From NCBI GenBank assembly GCA_023411555.1, contig JAEYOQ010000061.1:97590-161589 (forward strand): a stretch of DNA of 64,000 nt, written 5' to 3'. The first letter of the stretch is position 1; every line of letters starts with the position of its first letter. The notes under the pieces are model-generated. The model did not search any database. It was given only the letters and a program-made list of their open reading frames with translations, and had not been told where the DNA came from. Positions 33,842 to 42,463 of the stretch are shown here, piece after piece. This DNA comes from Bacillota bacterium (GTDB taxonomy: Bacteria; Bacillota; Clostridia; Lachnospirales; Lachnospiraceae). A program made the position numbers and the translations under genes.

Positions 33842-34105
33842 TTATGCAATGTTATTGATAGCCTTGGATAAGCGAGATACTTTTCTAGAAGCTGTGTTCT
33901 TATGATAAACGCCTTTAGAGCAAGCCTTATCAATCTCGGAAACTGCTGCAACTAAGCTTGTCTTTGCAAGGTCCTTATCACCTGCAGCAACAGCAGCATC
34001 CACCTTCTTAATCATAGTCTTAACCTTGGACTTGATTTGCTTATTTCTAGCAGCCTTAGTCTCGTTTACTAGAATTCTCTTCTTAGCAGATTTAATGTTA
34101 GCCAA
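33842..34105 (-). CDS. rpsT: Ribosomal protein S20
   Basis: S20 binds 16S rRNA early in 30S assembly. The 87-residue product reads ANIKSAKKRILVNETKAARN after the initiator, then a long basic helix and the GVYHKNTASRKVSRLSKA ending. Length is normal. The start codon is TTG at 34105, right after GGAGGTG; no ATG lies in a better place. In Escherichia coli rpsT also starts with UUG and this is used in autoregulation, so a similar control is conceivable. It is divergent from gpr and convergent with the SLH gene, the order seen in many Bacilli and Clostridia. Confidence 0.95.
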   Translation of the reverse strand: MANIKSAKKRILVNETKAARNKQIKSKVKTMIKKVDAAVAAGDKDLAKTSLVAAVSEIDKACSKGVYHKNTASRKVSRLSKAINNIA

Positions 34106-34467
34106 TTTGTACACCTCCAAATATTAATTTAGTTATCAACCACAGTGCCAAGTACACCAAATTGAGAGTGAGATGTAGTCTTGGGTTTGGTCGTTCGAAA
34201 GCTTTGTTTCATTAAATCCGGACACGGACGTTCTAATGGAAACATACTATTATAGTTTAGTCCATTCGATTTATTCTGTCAATACATAATTTACATATCT
34301 GCAAAAAAAGATTATTTTCATGTTAACTATAATTTTATCTGTGATAGTTTTAATAATAAGGTATGAAATCATTCATTTTACCAAAAAATAAGGAGTGTAA
34401 GGTATGTCACAAAGGACAGACGTGTAAGATTAGTGTGAAAAAAAGTTTGATTCGGAGGAGTAACTAA

Positions 34468-35379
34468 GTGAATAATAAGATTAGGACTGACTTAGCCCTT
34501 GAGGTAAGAGAAAGCTTCCCAGAAGATGATGTTGAAATCAAGGGAGTGGTATTAAACGAGAACTATGATAAAGAGAATAATATGCGGGTCACCGTTGTCG
34601 AAATTAAGGACGAAAAAGGTGCAAGGGCGATGCAAAAGCCAATGGGTACTTATATAACAATAGAAGCACCGGAGATTAATAAGTCCAATGAGGATTATTT
34701 TAAACCGGCTTCCGAAGAGATAGCCAAGCAGTTAAGAAAGTTGGCCGGTAATCTCAAAAGGGAAGAGATTCTGGTGGTAGGTCTCGGAAATCGTGAGGTT
34801 ACACCGGATGCGCTGGGACCACAGGTTGTGGATAATCTGTTTATTACAAGACATCTCATTCGTGAATATGGCGATGAATTTAAAGAAAGAAATCACCTTG
34901 GCAGCGTAAGTGCCATCTCTCCAGGAGTAATGGCGCAGACAGGAATGGAGACTCTGGAGATTATCAAGGGAATCATAAAGGAGACGCAGCCGAAGCTCCT
35001 GATTGTCATCGATGCTCTAGCATCGCGAAGTGTAAGTAGAGTGAATACTACGGTACAGTTGACCGATACAGGAATCAGTCCAGGCTCAGGCGTCGGGAAT
35101 AATCGAAAAGCATTGAATGAGGAAAGTCTTGGTACCAAGGTGATTGCTATTGGGGTGCCAACGGTAGTGGATGCAGCAACGATTGTTGCGGATACCTTAA
35201 CCAAATATATGGAACAGAGTGGCTTTGATGAGAATGATATTAATCAATTCATTAATGAGGTTCGTGAGCAGCAGATTGATAATATGTTTGTAACACCAAA
35301 GAATATCGATGAATCTGTGAAACGCATCAGCTATACCATATCAGAGGCTCTTAACTCCTGTTTTGCCCAGACAGTATAA
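34468..35379 (+). CDS. gpr: Spore germination protease GPR
   Basis: GPR is the protease that degrades small acid-soluble spore proteins at germination, releasing amino acids and freeing the DNA. The 303-residue product starts with MNNKIRTDLALEVRESF, the propeptide region with the self-cleavage area TDLALE. The core has VGLGNREVTPDALGPQVVDN (about 107-126), SAISPGVMAQTGMET and a LLIVIDALASRSVSRV block, all typical of this unusual protease family. The start is GTG with CGGAGGAG. It is next to spoIIP, as in Bacillus and Clostridium, and shows the organism forms spores. Forespore sigma G control is expected but no clear site is visible. Confidence 0.95.
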   Translation: MNNKIRTDLALEVRESFPEDDVEIKGVVLNENYDKENNMRVTVVEIKDEKGARAMQKPMGTYITIEAPEINKSNEDYFKPASEEIAKQLRKLAGNLKREEILVVGLGNREVTPDALGPQVVDNLFITRHLIREYGDEFKERNHLGSVSAISPGVMAQTGMETLEIIKGIIKETQPKLLIVIDALASRSVSRVNTTVQLTDTGISPGSGVGNNRKALNEESLGTKVIAIGVPTVVDAATIVADTLTKYMEQSGFDENDINQFINEVREQQIDNMFVTPKNIDESVKRISYTISEALNSCFAQTV

Positions 35380-35472
35380 GCAATCGTAAAAGGAGGGGTA
35401 TATTTGGCTCTTGTTTGAAATATAATAAATCAGGCTTGAATGTAAGCTGCTTTAAAAAGGCGGGAGGCAGGC

Positions 35473-36978
35473 ATGAATAATTATAATTTTCCTATTTCAA
35501 ATAAGAAGAGGTCTTCTGGGAAGCGCTTTAATATTTATATCATTCTCTGGACATTAATCATCATAGGCTCTGTTTATCTTTTATTACGCTTTGCGGCCAT
35601 ATCCTTTTCGAAAGAAATTGGTCAAGCTGAGGTAAGCTATAAGGATGCTGTGGTTTATTATATCGGTAATAAGGTAATAGAAACGGGGTCGCCTCTCATC
35701 AGCTATACGATGGCCAAGCAAGTGGAGGAGGCCCCCTTTCCCCTCTCGATCATAGATAATCCTTTATATGTTCAACATTTCGTTACGGAAAGATCGAGAC
35801 TCATGGCGAGAGCGAAGGAGTATTCTCTGAATGAGGACTATGTGATAAGTAATCCGGAGGAAGAGTGGACTAGCACCACGACTATGAATTCTAAGACAGA
35901 AAAAATCGAGGTGGAAGAAATAGAGGCTGCTTCTTATAAAGAAGGGGACACAGAGGATAATAGCGAGTATTCCTCACGAGTTCCTGCCCTATCGAATCGA
36001 AGGACCTATATGCTGGAGGACGGTAAGCTAAGCAAGGAATATATTCTGACGAACGGTTCTATCTATAATGAGCACGCATATGAGTATTTTTATTCAATGG
36101 ACCACAGTTTACAGCTTTCGGAGGGTAGGCTGGAGATGGGCTATGCAATGGGAGAGCTACCGTTCATAGAAAAGGACGAGGAGGAAGTAATCGAAACCTC
36201 CAATCCCGGAAATGTGATAGATTATACGATGGAACAGCTGAAGGATACAGGCTTTTTAGTCCGGAATTTCTATATCGTTGATCCTTCAACGAGGGTAACA
36301 GAGGATCTATTCAATGCAGAGAAGCTGCTTTCTAAGGATATGAAGCTGCAGCAATCCAATGAGGCGCCACAGATTCTGATCTATCATACCCATTCCCAGG
36401 AGGCCTATTCTGACAGCAGAGAAAATGAGGTGGCTGATACGGTGGTTGGTGTAGGAAGATTTCTCAAGCAAATTCTCGAGGATCGGTACGGCTATAATGT
36501 AATTCATGATACAACTACATATGATATCGTAGATGGCAAGCTTGACCGCAATAAGGCTTACAATAAAGCGCTAGAAGGAATTACAAAGACTTTGGAAGAG
36601 AATCCATCCATTGAGGTGGTGATTGATCTGCATAGAGACGGCACTACGAAGCGTTCTACTATCATTGATGGGGAAGAGACTGCTCAGATTATGTTGTTTA
36701 ATGGTCTGAGTCGTAACGAAAATGGACCGATTGTATATCTGGACAATCCAAATCTGCAGGATAATCTAGCTTTTAGCCTTCAGCTTCAATTGAAGGGTAT
36801 TGATTTATATCCGGGTTTATTTTATAAGAATTATCTTAAGTGTTGGAGATATAATTTACATGTAAGGCCTAAAAGTATTTTGATGGAATTAGGTACCAAT
36901 CGGAATACCCTGCAATCCGCAAAGAATGCAATGGAACCCTTTGCAGAAGTACTAAATAGCGTATTAAAGGGAGAATAG
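35473..36978 (+). CDS. spoIIP: Stage II sporulation protein P
   Basis: SpoIIP is the peptidoglycan amidase and endopeptidase of the DMP complex that drives engulfment in the mother cell. The 501-residue product has a basic N-terminus, one membrane segment (about 24-42), a long Ser/Glu-rich extracellular linker, and a C-terminal amidase domain from about residue 290. The domain holds QILIYHTHSQEAYSD (about 299-313), VIDLHRDG and MELGTNRNTLQSAKNAME, with zinc-binding His and Glu residues. GGCGGGAGG precedes the ATG. It follows gpr by 93 bases. Partners SpoIID and SpoIIM lie elsewhere. Confidence 0.93.
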   Translation: MNNYNFPISNKKRSSGKRFNIYIILWTLIIIGSVYLLLRFAAISFSKEIGQAEVSYKDAVVYYIGNKVIETGSPLISYTMAKQVEEAPFPLSIIDNPLYVQHFVTERSRLMARAKEYSLNEDYVISNPEEEWTSTTTMNSKTEKIEVEEIEAASYKEGDTEDNSEYSSRVPALSNRRTYMLEDGKLSKEYILTNGSIYNEHAYEYFYSMDHSLQLSEGRLEMGYAMGELPFIEKDEEEVIETSNPGNVIDYTMEQLKDTGFLVRNFYIVDPSTRVTEDLFNAEKLLSKDMKLQQSNEAPQILIYHTHSQEAYSDSRENEVADTVVGVGRFLKQILEDRYGYNVIHDTTTYDIVDGKLDRNKAYNKALEGITKTLEENPSIEVVIDLHRDGTTKRSTIIDGEETAQIMLFNGLSRNENGPIVYLDNPNLQDNLAFSLQLQLKGIDLYPGLFYKNYLKCWRYNLHVRPKSILMELGTNRNTLQSAKNAMEPFAEVLNSVLKGE

Positions 36979-37045
36979 CAATCTAACAAAAAGGGAAGGC
37001 GCGTTGAGATAGGGAATAGGTCATGGTTGGTTTTCTTGGATTATC

Positions 37046-37074
37046 TTGCTACAAGAAAAACTATGTGATATAAT
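37046..37074 (+). promoter_or_regulatory. Probable promoter of lepA
   Basis: TTGCTA at 37046-37051 and TATAAT at 37069-37074 have a 17-base spacer. The -35 region overlaps a small inverted repeat (37030-37038 with 37052-37061). Confidence 0.55.
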
Positions 37075-37146
37075 CATCATAAGTTTGTTTTTTCGCATAT
37101 CGAATCAAGATTCATATGTGAATAAGGCTATTACAGGAGGATGAAC

Positions 37147-38958
37147 ATGTCTTTAGATCAAAGTAAGATTAGAAATTTTTGTATTATCGCTCATATAGAT
37201 CATGGAAAATCAACACTGGCGGACCGTATCATTGAGAAGACGGGACTCCTCACCAGCCGTGAGATGCAGGCGCAGGTTCTGGACAATATGGATCTGGAAC
37301 GAGAGAGAGGAATCACGATAAAAGCACAGACCGTACGTACTGTCTATAAAGCAAAGAATGGTGAAGAATATATCTTCAACCTGATTGATACCCCAGGGCA
37401 TGTTGACTTTAATTATGAGGTATCACGAAGCCTGGCTGCTTGTGAGGGAGCTATCCTTGTGGTAGATGCCGCCCAAGGCATTGAGGCCCAGACCTTAGCA
37501 AACGTATACTTGGCATTGGATCATAATCTGGATATCATACCGGTTATCAACAAAATTGATTTGCCCAGTGCAGACCCGGAGCGCGTAATTGCCGAGATTG
37601 AAGATGTGATTGGACTAGAGGCTCAGGATGCACCTTTGATTTCTGCTAAGGTTGGTACTAATATAGATCAGGTATTGGAGCAGATAGTAGAGAAGCTTCC
37701 GCCGCCAAAGGGTGACCCGGAGGGGCCGCTGCAGGCACTTATTTTTGACTCAATCTATGATCCCTATAAGGGAGTTATTGTCTTTTGCAGAATCAAAGAG
37801 GGTAAAGTTAGAAAGGGTACTGAGATTCGTATGATGGCAACCGGAGCTACTGCTGAGGTAGTAGAGCTTGGAATCTTTGGACCTGGCCAGTTCATTCCGG
37901 CAGAGGAACTGAGTGCGGGTATGGTTGGATATTTGACAGCGAGCCTAAAGAATGTCAAAGACACTCGAGTAGGTGATACAATTACAGATAATAAAAGGCC
38001 CTGTGCTAACCCCTTGCCAGGCTATAAGAAGGTCAATCCGATGGTTTTCTGCGGTATGTACCCGGCTGATGGTGCAAAATATCCGGATCTGCGGGATGCT
38101 TTGGAAAAGCTTCAGCTTAATGATGCTTCGCTACAGTTTGAACCGGAGACCTCTATTGCCTTAGGCTTTGGTTTCCGTTGCGGCTTTCTTGGCTTACTGC
38201 ATCTGGAGATAATTCAGGAGCGACTAGAACGCGAATACAATCTGGATCTGGTTACGACAGCACCAAGTGTTGTTTATAAGGTGCATAAATCCAACGGAGA
38301 GGTATTTGACATTACCAATCCTACCAATCTTCCTGATCCCTCGGAGATTGATTATCTGGAGGAGCCTATGGTTTCGGCAGAGATTATGGTAACGACGGAA
38401 TTCGTCGGCTCTATCATGAGTCTGTGTCAGGAGCGTCGAGGCGTTTATCTGGGTATGGAATATATGGAGACTACAAGAGCTCTGTTAAAATATGATTTAC
38501 CCTTGAACGAAATCATCTATGATTTCTTTGATGCTCTGAAATCTCGTTCAAGAGGCTATGCTTCCTTTGATTATGAGCTTAAGGAATATGTTCGGTCTGA
38601 GCTTGTTAAGCTGGATATCTTGATTAACAAAGAGGAAGTGGATGCCTTGACCTTTATTGTTCATGCGGAAAGCGCCTATGAACGAGGGAGAAGGATGTGT
38701 GAAAAGCTGAAGGAGGAGATTCCTAGACAGCTCTTTGAGATACCGATTCAAGCAGCCATCGGAAGTAAAATCATAGCCAGAGAAACCGTAAAAGCTATGA
38801 GAAAGGATGTTCTTGCAAAATGCTACGGTGGTGATATCACTAGAAAGAAGAAGCTTCTGGAGAAACAGAAGGAAGGAAAGAAGAGAATGCGCCAGGTAGG
38901 TAATGTAGAGATACCTCAAAAGGCCTTCATGAGTGTACTGAAGCTGGATGAAGATTAG
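37147..38958 (+). CDS. lepA: Elongation factor 4 (LepA)
   Basis: This 603-residue translational GTPase can move ribosomes backwards and assists 30S biogenesis under stress. The G1 motif AHIDHGKSTLADR (about 13-25), DTPGHVDF (about 79-86), NKIDLP (about 133-138) and the LepA-specific C-terminal domain with DVLAKCYGGDITRKKKLLEK are clear. The ATG at 37147 has AGGAGG six bases away; the ATG at 37141 lies too close to it. It lies between spoIIP and hemW, a typical arrangement, and a terminator follows. Confidence 0.95.
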   Translation: MSLDQSKIRNFCIIAHIDHGKSTLADRIIEKTGLLTSREMQAQVLDNMDLERERGITIKAQTVRTVYKAKNGEEYIFNLIDTPGHVDFNYEVSRSLAACEGAILVVDAAQGIEAQTLANVYLALDHNLDIIPVINKIDLPSADPERVIAEIEDVIGLEAQDAPLISAKVGTNIDQVLEQIVEKLPPPKGDPEGPLQALIFDSIYDPYKGVIVFCRIKEGKVRKGTEIRMMATGATAEVVELGIFGPGQFIPAEELSAGMVGYLTASLKNVKDTRVGDTITDNKRPCANPLPGYKKVNPMVFCGMYPADGAKYPDLRDALEKLQLNDASLQFEPETSIALGFGFRCGFLGLLHLEIIQERLEREYNLDLVTTAPSVVYKVHKSNGEVFDITNPTNLPDPSEIDYLEEPMVSAEIMVTTEFVGSIMSLCQERRGVYLGMEYMETTRALLKYDLPLNEIIYDFFDALKSRSRGYASFDYELKEYVRSELVKLDILINKEEVDALTFIVHAESAYERGRRMCEKLKEEIPRQLFEIPIQAAIGSKIIARETVKAMRKDVLAKCYGGDITRKKKLLEKQKEGKKRMRQVGNVEIPQKAFMSVLKLDED

Positions 38959-38971
38959 ATAAAATATGGAC

Positions 38972-39027
38972 AAGCTGTTATCATTATCTTGCATCATGAC
39001 TGTAAGAATAAGGATAACAGCTTTTTC
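38972..39027 (+). terminator. Rho-independent terminator after lepA
   Basis: AAGCTGTTATC at 38972-38982 pairs with GATAACAGCTT at 39013-39023 and runs into TTTCT. An inner stem CTTGCA/TGTAAG occupies the loop. Confidence 0.85.
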
Positions 39028-39136
39028 TATACTTGTTCTGCAATCCGCAGACGGGTAAAGCTTGTAAAGCAGATATGCAAAGTGGCAGCAAGCTGACACT
39101 TAAATTAGAGTTAGCTTGTTATGAGAGGGAGGGAGC

Positions 39137-40375
39137 ATGGTAATGGAAGAGAAAAGAAAAGAACTGGGTTTATATATTCATATTCCCTTCTGTGTTAGAA
39201 AGTGTGAGTACTGTGATTTTCTGTCTGCCCCTGGTACAGATGGTCTCAAAAGAGAGTATGTAGAAGCCTTGCTGACAGAGATACAGAGTTATCAGGGCAG
39301 AACCTCTGCTTATGTAGTACCAACGATTTTCTTTGGTGGGGGAACACCCTCCTGTATTCCGGAAGAGGATATCGCAAGAATTATGGAGGAGATTCGAAGG
39401 TCCTTTCCTATTAATGAAGAGTTACTGGAAGCAACCATTGAGGTTAATCCCGGGACTATTACAAGGGAGAAGCTGACAAGCTACCAGAGGACTGGTATTA
39501 ACCGTATCAGCTTTGGCCTGCAATCAACGGATAATGAAGAATTAAGACGTCTGGGAAGAATCCATTGTTATGAGGAGTTTCTGCAAAATTATATTCTTGC
39601 CAGAGAGGTTGGATTCCGTAATATCAATGTTGATTTAATGTCAGCATTGCCGGGGCAGACGGTAGAATCCTGGGAGCGTACCCTTCGTCAGGTTGCAGAG
39701 CTTGAACCGGACCATATCTCGGCGTACAGCTTGATTATTGAAGAAGGCACCGGTTTTTACGATAAATATAAGTCAGGTGGTCTCTATGAGCAGGAGCTTC
39801 CGGATGAAGAAACCGATCGGCAGATTTATTATAAGACGAAGGAAGTCTTAGAGACTTATGGTTATTATCGATATGAGATCTCGAATTATGCCAAGCCAAA
39901 CCATGAATGCAGGCATAATAATTCTTATTGGGTAGGGACTGACTACTTGGGACTTGGTTTGGGTGCTGCTTCGTTACTAAACCATGTAAGATTTTCGAAC
40001 ACCAATGACCTGAGTAAATATATCACCCTAGCAAATGACTATAGGGTAAATAGGCAGGGTAAGACAGATGAGCCTGCAAGTCAAACCTTCCTTACTATGG
40101 ATGAGGATATTCTGAAGCTGCGTATAGATAAGAAACAGCTTACCCGCGAAGAAGAGATGGAAGAGTTCATGTTTTTGGGAATGCGACGATGCGAGGGGAT
40201 AAGTAAGAAAGAGTTTGTAAAACGTTTTGGTGTTACTATTGATGTAATATATAATAGCACCCTTTCGCAACTAGAGCAGAAAAAACTAATTATAATAGAA
40301 GGAGATCGGATACGATTATCCGAGTATGGAATTGATATCAGCAATTCTGTTCTGGCAGATTTTTTATTAGCCTAG
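39137..40375 (+). CDS. hemW: Radical SAM heme chaperone HemW
   Basis: HemW is a radical SAM protein related to HemN that binds and delivers heme rather than oxidising coproporphyrinogen. The 412-residue product has the cluster motif IHIPFCVRKCEYCDF (C-x3-C-x2-C) at about 14-28, FFGGGTPS (about 69-76) and GINRISFGLQS. It lacks the extra N-terminal residues and the second-SAM determinants of true HemN, which is why HemW is preferred. An ATG at 39137 and one two codons on are both possible; a strong GGGAGGGAG site serves either. It sits directly before hrcA, the usual clostridial order. Confidence 0.92.
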   Translation: MVMEEKRKELGLYIHIPFCVRKCEYCDFLSAPGTDGLKREYVEALLTEIQSYQGRTSAYVVPTIFFGGGTPSCIPEEDIARIMEEIRRSFPINEELLEATIEVNPGTITREKLTSYQRTGINRISFGLQSTDNEELRRLGRIHCYEEFLQNYILAREVGFRNINVDLMSALPGQTVESWERTLRQVAELEPDHISAYSLIIEEGTGFYDKYKSGGLYEQELPDEETDRQIYYKTKEVLETYGYYRYEISNYAKPNHECRHNNSYWVGTDYLGLGLGAASLLNHVRFSNTNDLSKYITLANDYRVNRQGKTDEPASQTFLTMDEDILKLRIDKKQLTREEEMEEFMFLGMRRCEGISKKEFVKRFGVTIDVIYNSTLSQLEQKKLIIIEGDRIRLSEYGIDISNSVLADFLLA

Positions 40376-40454
40376 TGAAGGCAGTGAATTGCATCATTTC
40401 TCCTGCAATAGGACTTGCTATCCAACTTTTATTAATATAATTTCTAAAATTGCC

Positions 40455-40483
40455 TTGACAAAAGAAAATGATAGTGATATTTT
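40455..40483 (+). promoter_or_regulatory. Promoter of the hrcA-grpE-dnaK-dnaJ operon
   Basis: TTGACA at 40455-40460 and TATTTT at 40478-40483 have a 17-base spacer and lie just upstream of the CIRCE operator, the standard arrangement for HrcA repression. Confidence 0.75.
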
Positions 40484-40494
40484 ATTTATAGATG

Positions 40495-40521
40495 TTAGCA
40501 CTCTATCGAGTTGAGTGCTAA
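40495..40521 (+). promoter_or_regulatory. CIRCE operator
   Basis: TTAGCACTC at 40495-40503, a 9-base spacer and GAGTGCTAA at 40513-40521 form the perfect CIRCE inverted repeat. HrcA binds it and represses the operon until heat shock. Confidence 0.98.
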
Positions 40522-40576
40522 CAAAGAGATCAAGAGTAATGGCAACCTTACATTTTACGATGGATCGAGGTGGATC

Positions 40577-41608
40577 ATGCAGCAATTGGATGAAAGAAAA
40601 CTAAAAATATTACAGGCTATCATCCGTAATTATCTGGAGTCAGGTGAACCTGTGGGGTCCAGAACGATTTCAAAGTATACGGATCTTAATTTAAGCTCCG
40701 CAACCATACGTAATGAAATGGCTGATCTAGAAGAGATGGGTTACATTGTTCAACCTCATACCTCAGCAGGACGTATTCCCACTGATAAGGGCTATCGTTT
40801 ATATGTTGATATGTTATTGCAGGATAAGACGCAAGAGGTAGAGGATATGAAGGAGCAGCTTATGCAGAAGGCTGACCGATTGGAAAGCCTGTTACAACAT
40901 GTAGCGAAGCTTCTTGCTGTGAATACCAATTATACAACAATGGTATCTACACCTCAGTATAAGAAAAAGGTTAAATTTATTCAGCTGACAGAGATGGATG
41001 AAAATCAGCTTTTAGCAGTAATCGTATTCGAACGAAATATTGTTAAGAATAAAATCATTCACGTAACAGCATCCTTAAATAAGGAAACACTTCTAAAGCT
41101 TAATATCATTATCAATACATTTTTGCAGGGCCTGGATCTCGGTGAAATCAACCTTCCGGTCATCTCTCAGATGAAGGAGCAGGCAGGAGATTACAGAAAC
41201 CTTGTGAATGATATTCTGGATGCTATTATGCAGGCTGTTACTGAGGAAGATGATATTGAAATATTTACTTCCGGTGCTACCAACATTTTACGATATCCAG
41301 AATTAAGTGATAGAGAAAAGGTTAGTGAAATTCTATATACCTTGGAGGAGAAAAAGGCCCTTACCGAATTAATACAGGATAAGATGGATGATGAAGAAAA
41401 TCGTGGTATTCAAGTTTACATCGGTGATGAGACATCGGTGGAAGCCATGAAGGAATGTTCCGTTGTTACTGCGACTTATGAAATCGAGGAAGGTGTCTAT
41501 GGAAAGGTAGGAATTATCGGACCGAAGAGAATGGATTACCAGAAGGTGGTTAGTACCCTGCAATCACTGATGATGCAATTGGATGAAATCTTCAAGAAGA
41601 AAACTTAA
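40577..41608 (+). CDS. hrcA: Heat-inducible transcription repressor HrcA
   Basis: The 343-residue repressor binds CIRCE and is kept active by GroEL. It starts with the winged helix: LDERKLKILQAIIRNYLESG (about 4-23), GSRTISKYTDLNLSSATIRN (about 27-46) and MADLEEMGYIVQPHTSAGRI. The rest forms the GAF-like and inserted dimerisation domains, ending in a Lys-rich tail. I use the ATG at 40577 (site CGAGGTGG); a GTG- or TTG-type start upstream would lie inside CIRCE. It is first in the heat-shock operon, so it regulates itself. Confidence 0.95.
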   Translation: MQQLDERKLKILQAIIRNYLESGEPVGSRTISKYTDLNLSSATIRNEMADLEEMGYIVQPHTSAGRIPTDKGYRLYVDMLLQDKTQEVEDMKEQLMQKADRLESLLQHVAKLLAVNTNYTTMVSTPQYKKKVKFIQLTEMDENQLLAVIVFERNIVKNKIIHVTASLNKETLLKLNIIINTFLQGLDLGEINLPVISQMKEQAGDYRNLVNDILDAIMQAVTEEDDIEIFTSGATNILRYPELSDREKVSEILYTLEEKKALTELIQDKMDDEENRGIQVYIGDETSVEAMKECSVVTATYEIEEGVYGKVGIIGPKRMDYQKVVSTLQSLMMQLDEIFKKKT

Positions 41609-41658
41609 CAATATATCTTTTAAATTATGGAGATATAAAGAAAGGTGGTAGTTAACAC

Positions 41659-42369
41659 TTGGAGGAAATGGATAAAGCAATTGAAATAATGAAAGCTGCC
41701 ATGGAGAAGGAGAAAGGGATGAACGAAAAGTCAACAGAATTTAAGGATCAGAATATAGATGATCAGAAGGACCAAAATACGGAGGAATTAAATTCGGAGG
41801 AAACAACTTCGGAGGAGGCCGTAAACGACACAGAGGAGGTCAATGACGAAGAGTCAAATGAGACTGAGACCCAGAGCAAAGCTGAAAAAACCGGTAAATC
41901 CTTCTTTAAGAATTCAAAATCGAAGGAGTTAGCGGCTAAGGATCAAAAAATCGAAGAGCTTTCGGATCGACTGATGAGAACAATGGCTGAATTTGATAAT
42001 TTCCGCAAGCGCTCCGAGAAGGAAAAATCAATGATGTATGATATGGGCGTTAAAGGCTTCGTCGAGAAGATGCTTCCTATCATAGATAATTTTGAAAGAG
42101 GCTTAGGTACTCTAACCGAGAAGGAGAGAGAAGGTGCTTTTGCACAGGGGATCGATATGATCTATCGTCAGCTGCTGACAGCCTTTGATGAAATCGGTGT
42201 AAAACCGATTGATGCAGTGGGAAAAGAATTTGATCCTAACCTTCATAATGCAGTAATGCATGGAGAAGATGAGAGCTTAGGTGAGAACATCGTATCCGAT
42301 GAGTTCCAAAAGGGATATATGTATAAGGATATGGTGGTTCGTCACAGTATGGTTAAAGTAGTAAATTAG
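41659..42369 (+). CDS. grpE: Nucleotide exchange factor GrpE
   Basis: GrpE releases ADP from DnaK. The 236-residue product has a long acidic disordered start (about 15-75, rich in Glu, Thr and Asn), then the coiled coil with ELSDRLMRTMAEFDNFRKRS and the beta-wing GKEFDPNLHNAVMHGEDES ending in VRHSMVKVVN. The region before the coiled coil is longer than in most homologues. The start is uncertain: a TTG at 41659 lies ten bases after AAAGGTGG, while the ATG at 41668 is only two bases from GGAGG. Third gene in the order hrcA, grpE, dnaK. Confidence 0.92.
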   Translation: MEEMDKAIEIMKAAMEKEKGMNEKSTEFKDQNIDDQKDQNTEELNSEETTSEEAVNDTEEVNDEESNETETQSKAEKTGKSFFKNSKSKELAAKDQKIEELSDRLMRTMAEFDNFRKRSEKEKSMMYDMGVKGFVEKMLPIIDNFERGLGTLTEKEREGAFAQGIDMIYRQLLTAFDEIGVKPIDAVGKEFDPNLHNAVMHGEDESLGENIVSDEFQKGYMYKDMVVRHSMVKVVN

Positions 42370-42375
42370 TTGATT

Positions 42376-42455
42376 ATTGAAAGTTTCTAATTATTTTAAG
42401 GGAGGAAAAATCCTCCTAATCAAACATTGAAAGTTTCTAATTATTTTAAGGAGGA
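42376..42455 (+). promoter_or_regulatory. Duplicated dnaK leader with Shine-Dalgarno hairpin
   Basis: A 25-base sequence starting ATTGAAAGTTTC occurs at 42376-42400 and again at 42426-42450, 50 bases apart, each followed by a purine-rich SD-like site. The first site GGAGGA (42401-42406) pairs perfectly with TCCTCC (42411-42416) in a hairpin with an A4 loop. The same TCCTCC could instead pair with the true site GGAGGA (42450-42455) before dnaK, which would block translation. Confidence 0.7.
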
Positions 42456-42463
42456 AAATAAAC

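Noticed and set aside
41659..41668. Choice of ATG at 41668 as the grpE start.
   Set aside because: Its GGAGG is only two bases away, which is too close; the TTG start is kept but remains uncertain.
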